Assembly: GCA_018267475.1 (NCBI GenBank)
Contig: JAFDYI010000021.1
Location: forward strand, 1-55,105
Source of the DNA: Bacteroidota bacterium
Lineage (GTDB): Bacteria; Bacteroidota; Bacteroidia; B-17B0; Aurantibacillaceae
Direction of reading: 5' to 3'
DNA length: 55,105 nt
Shown here: piece after piece, positions 16,528-25,964 of the stretch
How positions within the stretch are numbered: the stretch's first letter is position 1
Layout: each line of letters opens with the position of its first letter
Program-made: the position numbers and the translations under genes
The notes under the pieces: generated by a model
What the model saw: only the letters and a program-made list of their open reading frames with translations
What the model was told of the DNA's origin: nothing
Database searches by the model: none

Positions 16528-17766
16528 ATGAATGAATATTTAACGCTCTCCGAAGCCTCTGAACTCATAGGTAAAAGCAAAGAAACGCTTAGGCGATGGG
16601 ATAGAGAAGGCAAGTTGTCTGCTGTCCGTGAACCAATGAGTAACTACCGTGTCTATAAACGAGAACAAGTTGAAATGCTGTTTGCTGACTTTGTTAATCA
16701 CGATGCTGAAGATGTTGTAACCAATTATGTTGAACCGCATAATGAATATACTGTCTTGGAATTGTTTGCCGGTGCCGGTGGTTTGGCTGTCGGAATGGAA
16801 AAAGCAGGCCTGAATTGTGTTGCGTTGAATGAAATTGATAAATGGGCTTGTCAAACGTTGCGAAAAAACCGTTCAAGTTGGAAAGTCTTGGAAGGCGATA
16901 TTAAAGCATTTGATTTCTATGAATATCATAACAAAGTTGATGTCGTTACTGGTGGGTTTCCTTGTCAAGCGTTTAGTTACGCAGGTAAAAAATTAGGTCT
17001 TGCAGATGCAAGAGGAACGCTGTTTTATGAGTTTGCAAGAGTTGTCAAAGAAGTGAACCCTCCGATTTGTATTGGCGAAAATGTCCGTGGTTTGTTAAGT
17101 CACGAAAACGGTAAAACCTTGCAAGGAATGATTTCAATTTTAGATGAGATTGGTTACAACGTTGTTCCTGTCCAAGTGCTGAAAGCCATAAATTACAGAG
17201 TGCCACAAAAAAGAGAACGTTTGATTTTAGTTGGAATTAGAAAAGATATTGATTTACAATATGAGTATCCTAAACCGCACAAGAAAATATATAATTTAAG
17301 AGATGCCTTGAAAAAAGGCGAACTATTTGATACAAATGTGCCAAAGTCAACTGGTGCAAAATATCCACAAAGCAAAAAAGTTGTTTTAGATTTAGTTCCG
17401 CAAAAAGGATATTGGCGTGATTTGCCACTTAAAATTCAAAAGGAATTTATGGGTGGTAGTTTTCATTTAGGTGGTGGAAAAACTGGAATTGCAAGGCGAA
17501 TAGGTTGGGATGAACCTTGTTTGACTTTAACTTGTAGTCCCGCACAAAAACAAACTGAAAGATGTCATCCTGATGAAACTCGTCCGTTTACTGTTCGTGA
17601 GTACGCACGAATACAAACCTTTCCTGATGATTGGAAATTTGAGGGTTCAATGGCCCAACAATACAAACAAATCGGAAACGCAGTTCCCGTTAATTTAGGA
17701 ACAGAAGTTGGCTATTCAATTGTGAAGTTTTTGAACCAATACTATAACTTGTCAAAGCCTAAATAG
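16528..17766 (+). CDS. HTH-fused DNA (cytosine-5) methyltransferase
   Basis: A 412-residue type II modification enzyme. Residues ~4-50 form a MerR/excisionase-type winged helix (LTLSEASELIGKSKETLRRW). The rest is a C5-methyltransferase: motif I LELFAGAGGLAVGME, motif IV GGFPCQAFSYAG with catalytic Cys146, motif VI GENVRGLL, motif VIII QKRERLILVG and motif X QIGNAVPVNLG. It should protect DNA from the endonuclease encoded tail-to-tail; their 3' ends overlap by 25 bp (17742-17766). The HTH domain may let the enzyme repress its own promoter, as known for some C5 enzymes with HTH extensions. Valine codons are mostly GTT/GTC, while neighbours prefer GTA, which suggests transfer. Confidence 0.92.
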   Translation: MNEYLTLSEASELIGKSKETLRRWDREGKLSAVREPMSNYRVYKREQVEMLFADFVNHDAEDVVTNYVEPHNEYTVLELFAGAGGLAVGMEKAGLNCVALNEIDKWACQTLRKNRSSWKVLEGDIKAFDFYEYHNKVDVVTGGFPCQAFSYAGKKLGLADARGTLFYEFARVVKEVNPPICIGENVRGLLSHENGKTLQGMISILDEIGYNVVPVQVLKAINYRVPQKRERLILVGIRKDIDLQYEYPKPHKKIYNLRDALKKGELFDTNVPKSTGAKYPQSKKVVLDLVPQKGYWRDLPLKIQKEFMGGSFHLGGGKTGIARRIGWDEPCLTLTCSPAQKQTERCHPDETRPFTVREYARIQTFPDDWKFEGSMAQQYKQIGNAVPVNLGTEVGYSIVKFLNQYYNLSKPK

Positions 17767-18506
17767 TAGCTGTAATTTTCAAAAGTTATTTGGTCTAAGA
17801 TGCTTCGTTTGCTTTTCTTAATCCCTGATTTTAATTCATCCAATGCAGAATTTTCTGCAATAGCTTCACTTTTGCCAGCTGATTTTAGATAGTCTTTGAT
17901 AGCAACTGGTAACATCCTATAAAGTTGAAACATTGCATCATCTTGTCCTGAAAGTAAAGCGTAAAACTGGTCGCCTGAAATTTTATAAACTCTGCTGTGG
18001 CTGTATTCTTTACCGTTAATGTCGCCACTCCACAACTCACAAAAACTGCTTTTTGCTAAAATCTGAACCCAATAGCATTTTGCCTTTTTGTAGTCGTTTG
18101 CGTAACGAGCCAATTTTTGAAACAGTGCTTCAGCTGCACTGCTGTTCATTGTGTTGTGTTTGTTTTTGATATCGGCAAACAAAGTATCGTCTTTGGCTTT
18201 GATGTCATAGCCACTCAAATTATCTGCTTGATAACCTTTTATACCGCCAAAAATTTGTTCGTGAAAAGTCCCGATTGAATTGTTTATTGATTTGTCAATT
18301 TGCCTCAAAATCTCTGATTGAATAAGACTTTCCTCGTCTATATCGTTAAACTTTGCATCAAAGGTCAGTTTAATGGTATCAACTTTGTTTGAGTAAAAAT
18401 TCTTTTTAGTGATGTTGTTTTTAGCCTTCAAATATGCTTTATGCAAGTTGCCAATACAATCCAATAAATGGTCGTCCGAGATGAAGTTTACATATTTATT
18501 TTTCAT
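17742..18506 (-). CDS. Type II restriction endonuclease, Eco47II/Sau96I family
   Basis: A 254-residue endonuclease. The central block GTFHEQIFGGIKGYQ, GYDIKAKDD and FADIKNKHNTMNSSAAEAL is typical of the Eco47II family. It provides a PD-(D/E)XK-like core, with a D in GYD and D-x-K in ADIKNK at about residues 98-113. Characterised relatives cut GGWCC or GGNCC; which one applies here cannot be read directly. The gene faces the methyltransferase and their coding ends overlap. No separate controller gene is present. A TACCTTTA sequence at 18532-18539 on the minus strand may be its -7 box. Confidence 0.85.
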   Translation of the reverse strand: MKNKYVNFISDDHLLDCIGNLHKAYLKAKNNITKKNFYSNKVDTIKLTFDAKFNDIDEESLIQSEILRQIDKSINNSIGTFHEQIFGGIKGYQADNLSGYDIKAKDDTLFADIKNKHNTMNSSAAEALFQKLARYANDYKKAKCYWVQILAKSSFCELWSGDINGKEYSHSRVYKISGDQFYALLSGQDDAMFQLYRMLPVAIKDYLKSAGKSEAIAENSALDELKSGIKKSKRSILDQITFENYSYYLGFDKL

Positions 18507-18581
18507 TCAATTCTATCAAATTTGTCAGCCGTAAAGGTAGCATTAAAAGTTAATTTAGATTAGCTTCAAGCTCCAGTATCG

Positions 18582-18616
18582 CTCTAAGCGAGCTGCCAAC
18601 GATTGACTCTAAGCGA
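18582..18616. repeat. Direct repeat CTCTAAGCGA at the restriction-metH junction
   Basis: CTCTAAGCGA occurs at 18582-18591 and again at 18607-18616, where it contains the metH stop codon. A GCTGCC follows both copies at different distances. It looks like a partial duplication of the metH 3' end left by insertion or deletion next to the restriction-modification genes. Confidence 0.45.
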
Positions 18617-21600
18617 TGATAGCATTTAGCTGCCGTTGCATGCTTTCTTCCGAAACATTTTTTCTTTTTGCATAATCTGCAACTTGTTCTTCCGTTATTT
18701 TCCCTATGCCAAAGTAGTGCGCTTGCTCATGGGCAAAGTACAAACCGCTAACGGCAGCCGTTGGGTACATAGCCATACTTTCTGTAAGTTGTAAGCCAAT
18801 GTTTTGTTCTACGGATAAAAGGTTCCAAATAGTTTGTTTCTCGGTATGGTCTGGCTGTGCGGGGTAGCCCGGTGCCGGACGAATGCCTTGGTATGTTTCT
18901 TGTATCAATTCGTCGTTCGATAAGTTTTCATTTTTTGCATAAGCCCATATTTCGGTACGAATTTTTTTGTGCATCAATTCGGCAAAAGCTTCGGCTAATC
19001 GGTCGGCAAGGGCTTTCAGCATAATGGCTGAGTAGTCGTCAAATTCTTTTTCAAAAGCAGCTACGTGCTTTTCAATACCGAAGCCGGTAGAAAGGGCAAA
19101 AGCACCTATGTAATCGGATTGTGTTTCTTTAGGGGCTATAAAATCGCTCAGTGCTATGTTGTATTGTCCTTGTGGTTTTTTTGTTTGCTGCCGCAGGGTA
19201 TAGAATACGGTACCTTCTTTTTCGCCTTGCAAATAAATATCGTCATGCACAGTATAAGCCGGATATATACCTATTACAGCGCGAGCGGTGAGCCATTTTT
19301 CAGATATAACGTGTTGCAGCATTTTTTTAGCATCATTAAATAATTTTTTAGCCTCAGGGCCGCGCTCTTTATCGTCAAAAATTTTAGGGTATGAGCCTTT
19401 CATTTCCCAACTATGAAAAAAAGGAGTCCAGTCTATGTATTCAGCAATTTCGGAAAGGTTGTAGTCTTCAAATACTTTTGTTCCTGTAAAAGCAGGAGCA
19501 TTTTGAGTTTTTTTACTCCAATCTATAGGAAATTTATTAGCGCGCGCTTCTTCCAGCGAAATAAATTTATTTTTTGATTGCGCATTTTTATTTTGCTCTC
19601 TCACACGCTCATATTCTTTGTTTACTTCGGCTATAAAAGGGCTGCGCAACTCGGAAGAAATTAAGCTGCTTGCCACCGGCACCGATTTTCCGGCATCGTT
19701 TACGTGCACTACCGCATGTTTGTAATGCGGAGCCACCTTTACGGCTGTATGTACTTTTGAGGTAGTAGCTCCGCCTATAAGCAGGGGGGTTTCAAAGCCT
19801 TGCCTTTCCATCTCTTTAGCTACGTGCACCATTTCGTCAAGCGAGGGGGTAATAAGGCCGCTTAATCCAATAATATCTACTTGTTGTTTTTGTGCTTCTT
19901 CTAAAATTTTTTCGCAAGGCACCATTACTCCTAAGTCAATAATTTCATAATTGTTGCAAGCCAATACGACACCTACTATGTTTTTTCCTATATCGTGTAC
20001 GTCGCCTTTTACGGTGGCTAGCAAAATTTTTCCGTTATGTTTTTGTACATGGCCATACTTCTTTTTTTCTTCTTCCATGTAAGGCAGTAGGTATGCTACT
20101 GCTTTTTTCATAACGCGAGCGCTTTTTACTACTTGTGGCAAAAACATTTTTCCGCTTCCAAATAAATCGCCTACTACATTCATTCCGTCCATCAAAGGGC
20201 CTTCAATAATAGAAAGTGTTTTTTCATATAACGGGCGACACTCTTCCACATCTTGTTCAATATAGTCGGCAATGCCTTTTACTAAAGAGTGTGTGATGCG
20301 TTCTTTTACGGTTCCGCTTCTCCATTCGGCTTCGGCTTTATGCTCTTGTGTGTCTATCTGTTTTCCTTTTAATTCTTCGGCTTTTGTTATCAGGCGTTCG
20401 GTGGCATCATCTCGTCGGTTTAGCAACACATCTTCTACTAATTCTAACAGGTCTTTTTCTATTTCGTCATACACCATTAGTTGAGCCGGGTTTACAATAC
20501 CCATATCCATTCCATTTTTTACAGCATGAAACAGAAAGGCTGAGTGTATGGCTTCGCGCACATGGTCGTTTCCACGAAAGGAAAAAGAGGCATTACTTAC
20601 GCCGCCGCTTACTTTAGCAAGGGGTAAATTTTCTTTTATCCATTTGGTAGCGTTAAAAAAATCAAGTGCGTTGAGGCGATGTTCTTCCATACCGGTTGCC
20701 ACCGGGAAGATATTAGGGTCAAAAATAATATCCTGTGCAGGAAATTGTACTTGATTCACTAAAATATCATAGGCTCTTTTGCAAATATCTATACGGCGTT
20801 GCAGGGTATCGGCTTGCCCTACTTCATCAAAAGCCATTACAATAACGGCTGCCCCATATTGCCTAACTTTATGCGCTTGTTCTATAAATTTTTCTTCTCC
20901 TTCTTTTAATGAGATAGAGTTTACTATGGCTTTTCCTTGTACGCATTTTAATCCGGCTTCTATTACGCTCCATTTGCTGGAGTCAATCATAATAGGTACA
21001 CGCGAGATGTCGGGCTCGGAGGCAATCAGATTCAAAAAGGTAGTCATGGTGGCTTCGCTATCCAGCATGCCTTCGTCCATATTGATGTCTATTACTTGCG
21101 CTCCGTTTTCTACTTGTTCGCGCGCAATGGATAAAGCCTCTTCGTATTTTTCTTCTTTTATCAGGCGAAGAAATTTTTTAGAACCGGTAACGTTGGTACG
21201 TTCTCCTACATTCATAAAATTACTTTCGGGGCGAAGTGTCAGCGCTTCCAGTCCGCTTAGATGTAGTAAGGTATCGGCTTGTGGTTTTTTGCGTGGCTGT
21301 GATTTTTTTGCAATTTCGGCTATGCGTTTAATGTGGTCGGGGGTGGTGCCACAGCAGCCGCCTACTACGTTTAAAAATCCTGCTTTTAAAAAATCTTCTA
21401 TTTGGTGCCCCATTTCATGCGCATCTTGGTCGTACTCGCCAAACTGGTTGGGCAAGCCGGCATTGGGGTATGCGCTAATAAAAAAAGGAGCTTTTTGAGA
21501 TAATTCTTCTAAATACGGGCGCATATCTTTAGCACCTAAGGCGCAGTTAAGCCCAATGCTTAATAAATCAACGTGCGATACGGAGTTTAAAAATGCTTCG

Positions 21601-22277
21601 GTTGTTTGTCCGGACAGGGTGCGGCCGCTGGCATCGGTAATGGTTCCGGATACCATTACGGGTATTTTTTTATTTATTTTTTCTCCATAATTTTGAATGG
21701 CAAATAGGGCGGCCTTGGCGTTAAGAGTATCAAAAATAGTTTCTACCAGCAGCAAGTCGGCGCCTCCATCTATCAAGCCTCGCACCTGTTCGGTATAGGC
21801 TGCTACCAATTCATCAAAAGTAATTGCACGGTAGCCGGGGTCGTTTACATTAGGGGATAGCGATAGGGTTCGGTTGGTTGGGCCCATAGCGCCTGCTACC
21901 CAGCCTTGTTCTTTTTTTGCCGGGTTTTCTTGACGCCATTCGGCTAAAGCCTCTTGCGCCACCTTTGCCGATTGCCGGTTTAGCTCATATACCAAGTCTT
22001 GCATGTCATAATCGGCCATCGCTATAGAGGTACCGCTAAAGGTATTGGTTTCAATAATATCGGCTCCTGCTTCTAAGTATTGTTTATGAATCGTTTTTAT
22101 GATATGCGGCTGTGTAATGGATAATAAATCGTTATTTCCTTTTACATCTTTATGCCAGTTTTTAAACCGTTCGCCGCGGTAGTCGCTTTCTTGCAATTGG
22201 TATCGCTGTATCATAGTACCCATGGCACCGTCAATAACCAGTACGCGCTTTTCTAATTCTTTTTTAATATTAATCAT
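18609..22277 (-). CDS. metH: Cobalamin-dependent methionine synthase
   Basis: A full-length 1222-residue enzyme that moves a methyl group from methyl-tetrahydrofolate via cobalamin to homocysteine. All four modules are present. The homocysteine domain (~1-335) has the zinc cysteines in [12 protein letters not shown] near residue 308. The folate domain (~345-610) has [16 protein letters not shown]. The B12 cap and binding domain has [11 protein letters not shown], with the cobalt-ligand histidine near 759. The C-terminal AdoMet reactivation domain has [15 protein letters not shown]. No cobalamin riboswitch is visible: the region upstream is under 80 bp and holds a -7 box. It ends next to the restriction genes. 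Confidence 0.97.
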   Translation of the reverse strand: MINIKKELEKRVLVIDGAMGTMIQRYQLQESDYRGERFKNWHKDVKGNNDLLSITQPHIIKTIHKQYLEAGADIIETNTFSGTSIAMADYDMQDLVYELNRQSAKVAQEALAEWRQENPAKKEQGWVAGAMGPTNRTLSLSPNVNDPGYRAITFDELVAAYTEQVRGLIDGGADLLLVETIFDTLNAKAALFAIQNYGEKINKKIPVMVSGTITDASGRTLSGQTTEAFLNSVSHVDLLSIGLNCALGAKDMRPYLEELSQKAPFFISAYPNAGLPNQFGEYDQDAHEMGHQIEDFLKAGFLNVVGGCCGTTPDHIKRIAEIAKKSQPRKKPQADTLLHLSGLEALTLRPESNFMNVGERTNVTGSKKFLRLIKEEKYEEALSIAREQVENGAQVIDINMDEGMLDSEATMTTFLNLIASEPDISRVPIMIDSSKWSVIEAGLKCVQGKAIVNSISLKEGEEKFIEQAHKVRQYGAAVIVMAFDEVGQADTLQRRIDICKRAYDILVNQVQFPAQDIIFDPNIFPVATGMEEHRLNALDFFNATKWIKENLPLAKVSGGVSNASFSFRGNDHVREAIHSAFLFHAVKNGMDMGIVNPAQLMVYDEIEKDLLELVEDVLLNRRDDATERLITKAEELKGKQIDTQEHKAEAEWRSGTVKERITHSLVKGIADYIEQDVEECRPLYEKTLSIIEGPLMDGMNVVGDLFGSGKMFLPQVVKSARVMKKAVAYLLPYMEEEKKKYGHVQKHNGKILLATVKGDVHDIGKNIVGVVLACNNYEIIDLGVMVPCEKILEEAQKQQVDIIGLSGLITPSLDEMVHVAKEMERQGFETPLLIGGATTSKVHTAVKVAPHYKHAVVHVNDAGKSVPVASSLISSELRSPFIAEVNKEYERVREQNKNAQSKNKFISLEEARANKFPIDWSKKTQNAPAFTGTKVFEDYNLSEIAEYIDWTPFFHSWEMKGSYPKIFDDKERGPEAKKLFNDAKKMLQHVISEKWLTARAVIGIYPAYTVHDDIYLQGEKEGTVFYTLRQQTKKPQGQYNIALSDFIAPKETQSDYIGAFALSTGFGIEKHVAAFEKEFDDYSAIMLKALADRLAEAFAELMHKKIRTEIWAYAKNENLSNDELIQETYQGIRPAPGYPAQPDHTEKQTIWNLLSVEQNIGLQLTESMAMYPTAAVSGLYFAHEQAHYFGIGKITEEQVADYAKRKNVSEESMQRQLNAIIA

Positions 22278-22291
22278 AATTTTAAGAAGTG

Positions 22292-22299
22292 CAAAGGTA
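22292..22299 (-). promoter_or_regulatory. -7 box TACCTTTG of metH
   Basis: An exact TAnnTTTG match on the minus strand with 14 nt before the ATG at 22277. Confidence 0.58.
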
Positions 22300-22354
22300 C
22301 ATAAAGTATGCTTATGAGGGCTTTATGTATTTTTTGTTTAGATGCTGTTTTTAG

Positions 22355-23857
22355 CTACACGCCCAGTATAATTCTAAAAGTAGTGCCTTTGTTGAGTTCC
22401 GATTGTTTTACAAAAATTTTACCGTTGTGGTAGTTTTCTATAATGCGTTTACAGAGCGATAAGCCCATACCCCAGCCCCTTTGTTTAGTGGTGTAGCCGG
22501 GTTCAAAAACGGTTTTCAGCTTGTTTTTTGCAATTCCTTTTCCGGTGTCTGAAATATCAATATATACTTTGTGCTGTTGTTTGTGCAGGCTTACGGTAAT
22601 TTTTCCTTTTCCGTCCATCGCATCTATTCCGTTTCTACAGATGTTTTCTATTACCCATTCAAACAAAGGCACACACAAAAGCGCTTCAATAGGTTCTTGT
22701 TCTTTGTTTTCTAGTATAAATTGGGTATTTTTTGAGCTTCTTTTTTTGAGATAATCCAAGGCGTGTTGTAAAATATCGTGTACGTTTTCGTTGGTGAGTG
22801 TGGGTTGCGAGCCAATTTTAGAGAAACGGTCGGCAATGGTTTGCAGCCGGTCCACATCGCGATTCATTTCTAAAACGACAGAGGGATCTATAGTCGTTTC
22901 TTTTAAATACTCTATCCACGCCATAAGCGATGATAGCGGCGTACCCAGTTGATGTGCTGTTTCTTTGCTCATGCCTACAAAAACTAAATTTTGTTCGGAA
23001 TTGCGTGCCGTACTAAATAGGGCATAGGCTATAAGCAAAAACAAAGTAATGATGAGCAACTGTATGTAGGGAAAGTAGCGCAATTGCTTGAGGGTAGAAG
23101 ACTCTTCATAAAAAATATAATTTTTTATACCATCGCCCAAGTCAATTTCTATAGGCGGGTTTTGTTCTTTAATGTTGAGCAGAATGTGTTGCATTTTATC
23201 GGTATCAGCTATTGTTTGCTCGTCTATATTACCATAGGCTATAATGTTTTTTTGAGTGCTATCGGTGTATAGCACCGGCACCGAAGCACTGTTTATCACT
23301 ACTTCAGAAATAAAGGACTTTATTAAACTGTCAAACACTAATTTTATTTGATAAAATATCTTAGAGTTTTTGTAGTAGATGTAGTTTTTTTTCCCGCGCG
23401 CATACTCGCTCTCTATAGGGGCGTACAGCATTTTCATTTCTGCAAGTTGGGAGGACAGGTAGGCTGTATCTTTTTGTTTGATGCTATCTAAGTTTCTAAA
23501 ACTTACGATCTTACCTTCGTTATTGGTCATAATAACGGGCACGGTACTATTATCTTGCAGCACGCGAATAGCGAAACTTAAATCCACAAAATTTTTACTA
23601 AACTCTTTCGTAGCTTCGGCATATAGCTCTACTTTTTTTCGTTCTTCGTTTCGTATTTCGGTAAACAATTCGTTGGTCGTTTTTACCAAGTTGGCTCGTT
23701 TTTGCACAGCCCCTGCCCATAGTTTTACTTTTTCTTTTTCGTTAGATGAAATCTTGTGCACAATTTGTTGCGAGTACCAAAGAGATAGTAAAACAATAAG
23801 CATGGCGCATAAGGCCAGCCACCACTTCCATTTTTGTTTTTTTTGATAGATGCTCAC
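22355..23857 (-). CDS. Membrane sensor histidine kinase
   Basis: A 500-residue kinase. One N-terminal membrane segment (~12-30) and a second near 265-283 bracket a ~230-residue periplasmic sensor region of unknown ligand. The cytoplasmic core has an H box (SKETAHQLGTPLSSL, histidine near 300), an N box (ENICRNGIDAMD), G1 (DTGKGIAKNKL), a YTTKQRGWGMGL lid and a final GTTFRI. The HQLGTP form of the H box is typical of a Bacteroidota subfamily. No response regulator is adjacent. The start codon is GTG at 23857, supported by a -7 box 5 nt upstream. It is divergent from gmk. Confidence 0.9.
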   Translation of the reverse strand: MSIYQKKQKWKWWLALCAMLIVLLSLWYSQQIVHKISSNEKEKVKLWAGAVQKRANLVKTTNELFTEIRNEERKKVELYAEATKEFSKNFVDLSFAIRVLQDNSTVPVIMTNNEGKIVSFRNLDSIKQKDTAYLSSQLAEMKMLYAPIESEYARGKKNYIYYKNSKIFYQIKLVFDSLIKSFISEVVINSASVPVLYTDSTQKNIIAYGNIDEQTIADTDKMQHILLNIKEQNPPIEIDLGDGIKNYIFYEESSTLKQLRYFPYIQLLIITLFLLIAYALFSTARNSEQNLVFVGMSKETAHQLGTPLSSLMAWIEYLKETTIDPSVVLEMNRDVDRLQTIADRFSKIGSQPTLTNENVHDILQHALDYLKKRSSKNTQFILENKEQEPIEALLCVPLFEWVIENICRNGIDAMDGKGKITVSLHKQQHKVYIDISDTGKGIAKNKLKTVFEPGYTTKQRGWGMGLSLCKRIIENYHNGKIFVKQSELNKGTTFRIILGV

Positions 23858-23862
23858 TGGTA

Positions 23863-23870
23863 CAAATGTA
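23863..23870 (-). promoter_or_regulatory. -7 box TACATTTG of the sensor kinase
   Basis: An exact TAnnTTTG match on the minus strand, 5 nt before the GTG at 23857. It lies back to back with the gmk promoter 20 bp away, so the two transcripts start within about 40 bp of each other. Confidence 0.6.
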
Positions 23871-23890
23871 TAAAATCAAAATTAAAAAAG

Positions 23891-23898
23891 TACCTTTG
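23891..23898 (+). promoter_or_regulatory. -7 box TACCTTTG of gmk
   Basis: An exact TAnnTTTG match with only 3 nt before the ATG at 23902, the tightest spacing in the window. A leaderless mRNA is predicted. Confidence 0.65.
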
Positions 23899-23901
23899 CG
23901 T

Positions 23902-24471
23902 ATGCAAGAAGGAAAACTTATTATTTTTTCGGCCCCATCGGGCTCAGGAAAAACAACTATTGTGCGGCATTTATTATCTAAAATATCGGATAAATTACAA
24001 TTTTCTATATCCGCCACCAGTCGCCCCCAACGCGGGGTAGAAGAAAACGGTAAAGATTATTACTATTTGTCTTTAGAGGAGTTTAAACAAAAAATAAAAA
24101 ACAATGAGTTTTTAGAGTGGGAAGAGGTGTATGCCGGCACCTACTATGGTACCCTTCGCAGTGAGGTAGAGCGTATATGGGCGCTGGGTAAGCATGTTAT
24201 TTTTGATATTGATGTGCAAGGCGGGCTTAATTTAAAACACCAATTTGGTAATAAGGCCTTAGCCATATTTGTAATGCCCCCTTCTATAAAAATTTTGGAA
24301 GAGCGCCTTAAACTACGTCAAACCGATAGCTTTGAAAGCATTAACCTGCGCTTGGAAAAAGCAGAAAAAGAACTGCAAACAGCCAAACTGTTCGATCGCT
24401 TTATATTAAACGAGCATATAGAAGTTGCTTGCGAAGAGGCGGAGAAGGTAGTACACGCCTTTTTAGAGTAA
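23902..24471 (+). CDS. gmk: Guanylate kinase
   Basis: A 189-residue enzyme that phosphorylates GMP to GDP. It has the P-loop FSAPSGSGKTT at residues ~8-18, the GMP-binding SATSRPQRGVEENGKDYYYLS, EWEEVYAGTYYGTLRSEV and the IFDIDVQGGLNLK strand. Length is normal. The start at 23902 is chosen over the upstream in-frame ATG at 23866 because the promoter lies between them. It is convergent with ubiE, 14 bp apart. Confidence 0.95.
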   Translation: MQEGKLIIFSAPSGSGKTTIVRHLLSKISDKLQFSISATSRPQRGVEENGKDYYYLSLEEFKQKIKNNEFLEWEEVYAGTYYGTLRSEVERIWALGKHVIFDIDVQGGLNLKHQFGNKALAIFVMPPSIKILEERLKLRQTDSFESINLRLEKAEKELQTAKLFDRFILNEHIEVACEEAEKVVHAFLE

Positions 24472-24485
24472 GCGTTTGATATATT

Positions 24486-25205
24486 TTATTTTTCAGCTAC
24501 ATAAATGCAGGCTATACCCAGAGTCAGTTTTTTGAAATACACTTTTTGGTACCCGCACTGCTGAAGGATGTCGCAAAAATGCGCGCCATACGGAAAAACA
24601 GCTACCGATTCGGGTAGGTACGAGTAGGCCCTGCTGTCTTTTGAAAACAATTTGCCCACCATAGGCGTTACGTACTTAAAATAGCCTTTGTATATCCAGC
24701 TAAAAAAGCCCGATGGTTTTGAAAATTCAATTACAACAAGAGTGCCCCCTGGTTTTAAAACGCGAAGCATATCTTGCAAGCCGGCTTCTAAATGCTCAAA
24801 ATTGCGCACCCCAAAACCTACGGTAACAGCATCAAACGTGTTATTAGAAAAAGGCAAGTGCTCGGCATCAGCTATTTGCAATTCAATATTTTTTTCAAGG
24901 TTTTGTTTTTTTATTTTTTCTTTACCTACGGCCAACATACCTTCCGAAATATCCACCCCTACTACTTTTTGTGCTCCGGTTTTTAACGCTTCTATGGCAA
25001 AATCGGCGGTGCCGCTGGCCACATCTAAAATGTATTTTGGTTTTTTTTGCGTCAGTATTTTCACTGCTTTTTTGCGCCAGCCCTTGTGTATGCCCATCGA
25101 TAACAAGGAATTTAAAAAATCGTAACGAAAGGCAATGTTATCAAACATTTGTGCTACCTGCTCTTTTTTGGCTTGCGTTTGGTTGTAGGGGGTTACCTGG
25201 TTCAT
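24486..25205 (-). CDS. ubiE: Demethylmenaquinone methyltransferase
   Basis: A 239-residue SAM-dependent methyltransferase of the UbiE/MenG family that makes menaquinone, the usual respiratory quinone of this phylum, from demethylmenaquinone. It has MFDNIAFRYDFLNSLLSMGIH, the SAM motif LDVASGTADFAIE, VVGVDISEGML, AVTVGFGVRNFEH and GGTLVVIEFSKP. The ATG at 25205 is chosen because a TACCTTTG box at 25212-25219 overlaps the longer frame that begins at 25214. Confidence 0.93.
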   Translation of the reverse strand: MNQVTPYNQTQAKKEQVAQMFDNIAFRYDFLNSLLSMGIHKGWRKKAVKILTQKKPKYILDVASGTADFAIEALKTGAQKVVGVDISEGMLAVGKEKIKKQNLEKNIELQIADAEHLPFSNNTFDAVTVGFGVRNFEHLEAGLQDMLRVLKPGGTLVVIEFSKPSGFFSWIYKGYFKYVTPMVGKLFSKDSRAYSYLPESVAVFPYGAHFCDILQQCGYQKVYFKKLTLGIACIYVAEK

Positions 25206-25211
25206 AAGTTG

Positions 25212-25219
25212 CAAAGGTA
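25212..25219 (-). promoter_or_regulatory. -7 box TACCTTTG of ubiE
   Basis: An exact TAnnTTTG match on the minus strand with 6 nt before the ATG at 25205; leaderless or nearly leaderless. Confidence 0.63.
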
Positions 25220-25308
25220 CTATTTTGATTGTATTTTTAGATAATCCCTATCTTTGAAACCACTTTAAAAAAAATAAGATATAGGCACCATCACATATTT
25301 GTTTACAA

Positions 25309-25887
25309 GTGAAAAAAATAGGTTTATTTTTTGGTTCGTTCAACCCCCTGCATACGGGGCATTTGGTTTTGGCTAATTATATGCTTTCTTTTACCGACTT
25401 GCACGAAGTGTGGTTTATAGTATCGCCACACAACCCTTTAAAAGAAAAACAAAGTTTGTTGGCGCAGCACCACCGCCTGCAAATGGTGCAAATAGCCATA
25501 GAGGGGCATTCTCGTTTTAAAGCAAGCGACATAGAATTTAAGTTGCCACAACCTTCTTACACCATTCATACGTTGGCGCATTTAAAAGAAAAATATCCTA
25601 AAAAAACATTTTGTTTAATTATGGGTATGGATAATTTGCAGCATTTTGATAAATGGAAAAATTACGAACAAATTATAGCCCAGCATCAATTGTATATCTA
25701 TCCGCGCCCTAATGCTCATGCCGGTATTTTTGCACAGCACCCGCAGGTGGTGCTAACCCAAGCTCCTATAATGGATATATCTTCTTCGTTTATACGCCAA
25801 GCTATTGCTCAAAAAAAAGAAGTTCCCTTTTTTATGCCCGAAAAGGTGGCCGCATACATAGAGGAGATGAATTTTTACAAAAAATAA
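25309..25887 (+). CDS. nadD: Nicotinate-nucleotide adenylyltransferase
   Basis: A 192-residue nucleotidyltransferase that adenylates nicotinate mononucleotide in NAD synthesis. The N-terminal GLFFGSFNPLHTGHLVLA holds the HxGH nucleotide-binding motif. WFIVSPHNPLK, IMGMDNLQHFDKW and the C-terminal DISSSFIRQ (SxxxxR motif) complete the family pattern. The start codon is GTG at 25309. It is convergent with sprA across a 77-bp gap that contains only a weak CCTC/GAGG hairpin. Confidence 0.94.
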   Translation: MKKIGLFFGSFNPLHTGHLVLANYMLSFTDLHEVWFIVSPHNPLKEKQSLLAQHHRLQMVQIAIEGHSRFKASDIEFKLPQPSYTIHTLAHLKEKYPKKTFCLIMGMDNLQHFDKWKNYEQIIAQHQLYIYPRPNAHAGIFAQHPQVVLTQAPIMDISSSFIRQAIAQKKEVPFFMPEKVAAYIEEMNFYKK

Positions 25888-25964
25888 AAAAGCCAAAATA
25901 TCCTCTTCAATGAGTGAGGAACATATCAAGGGCGCCTAATGCAAAACGGTTTTATATGTTGAAC

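Noticed and set aside
18570-18600. The TCGCT-cta-AGCGA palindrome as a metH terminator
   Set aside because: The stem is only 5 bp and no T run follows on the metH strand; it is better explained by the CTCTAAGCGA duplication.
20779-21498. A 239-codon plus-strand ORF inside metH
   Set aside because: It is antisense to conserved methionine synthase domains and shows no family motif or start signal.
22278-22354. A cobalamin riboswitch before metH
   Set aside because: Only 77 bp separate metH from the next gene and the -7 box is 14 nt from the ATG, leaving no space for the aptamer.
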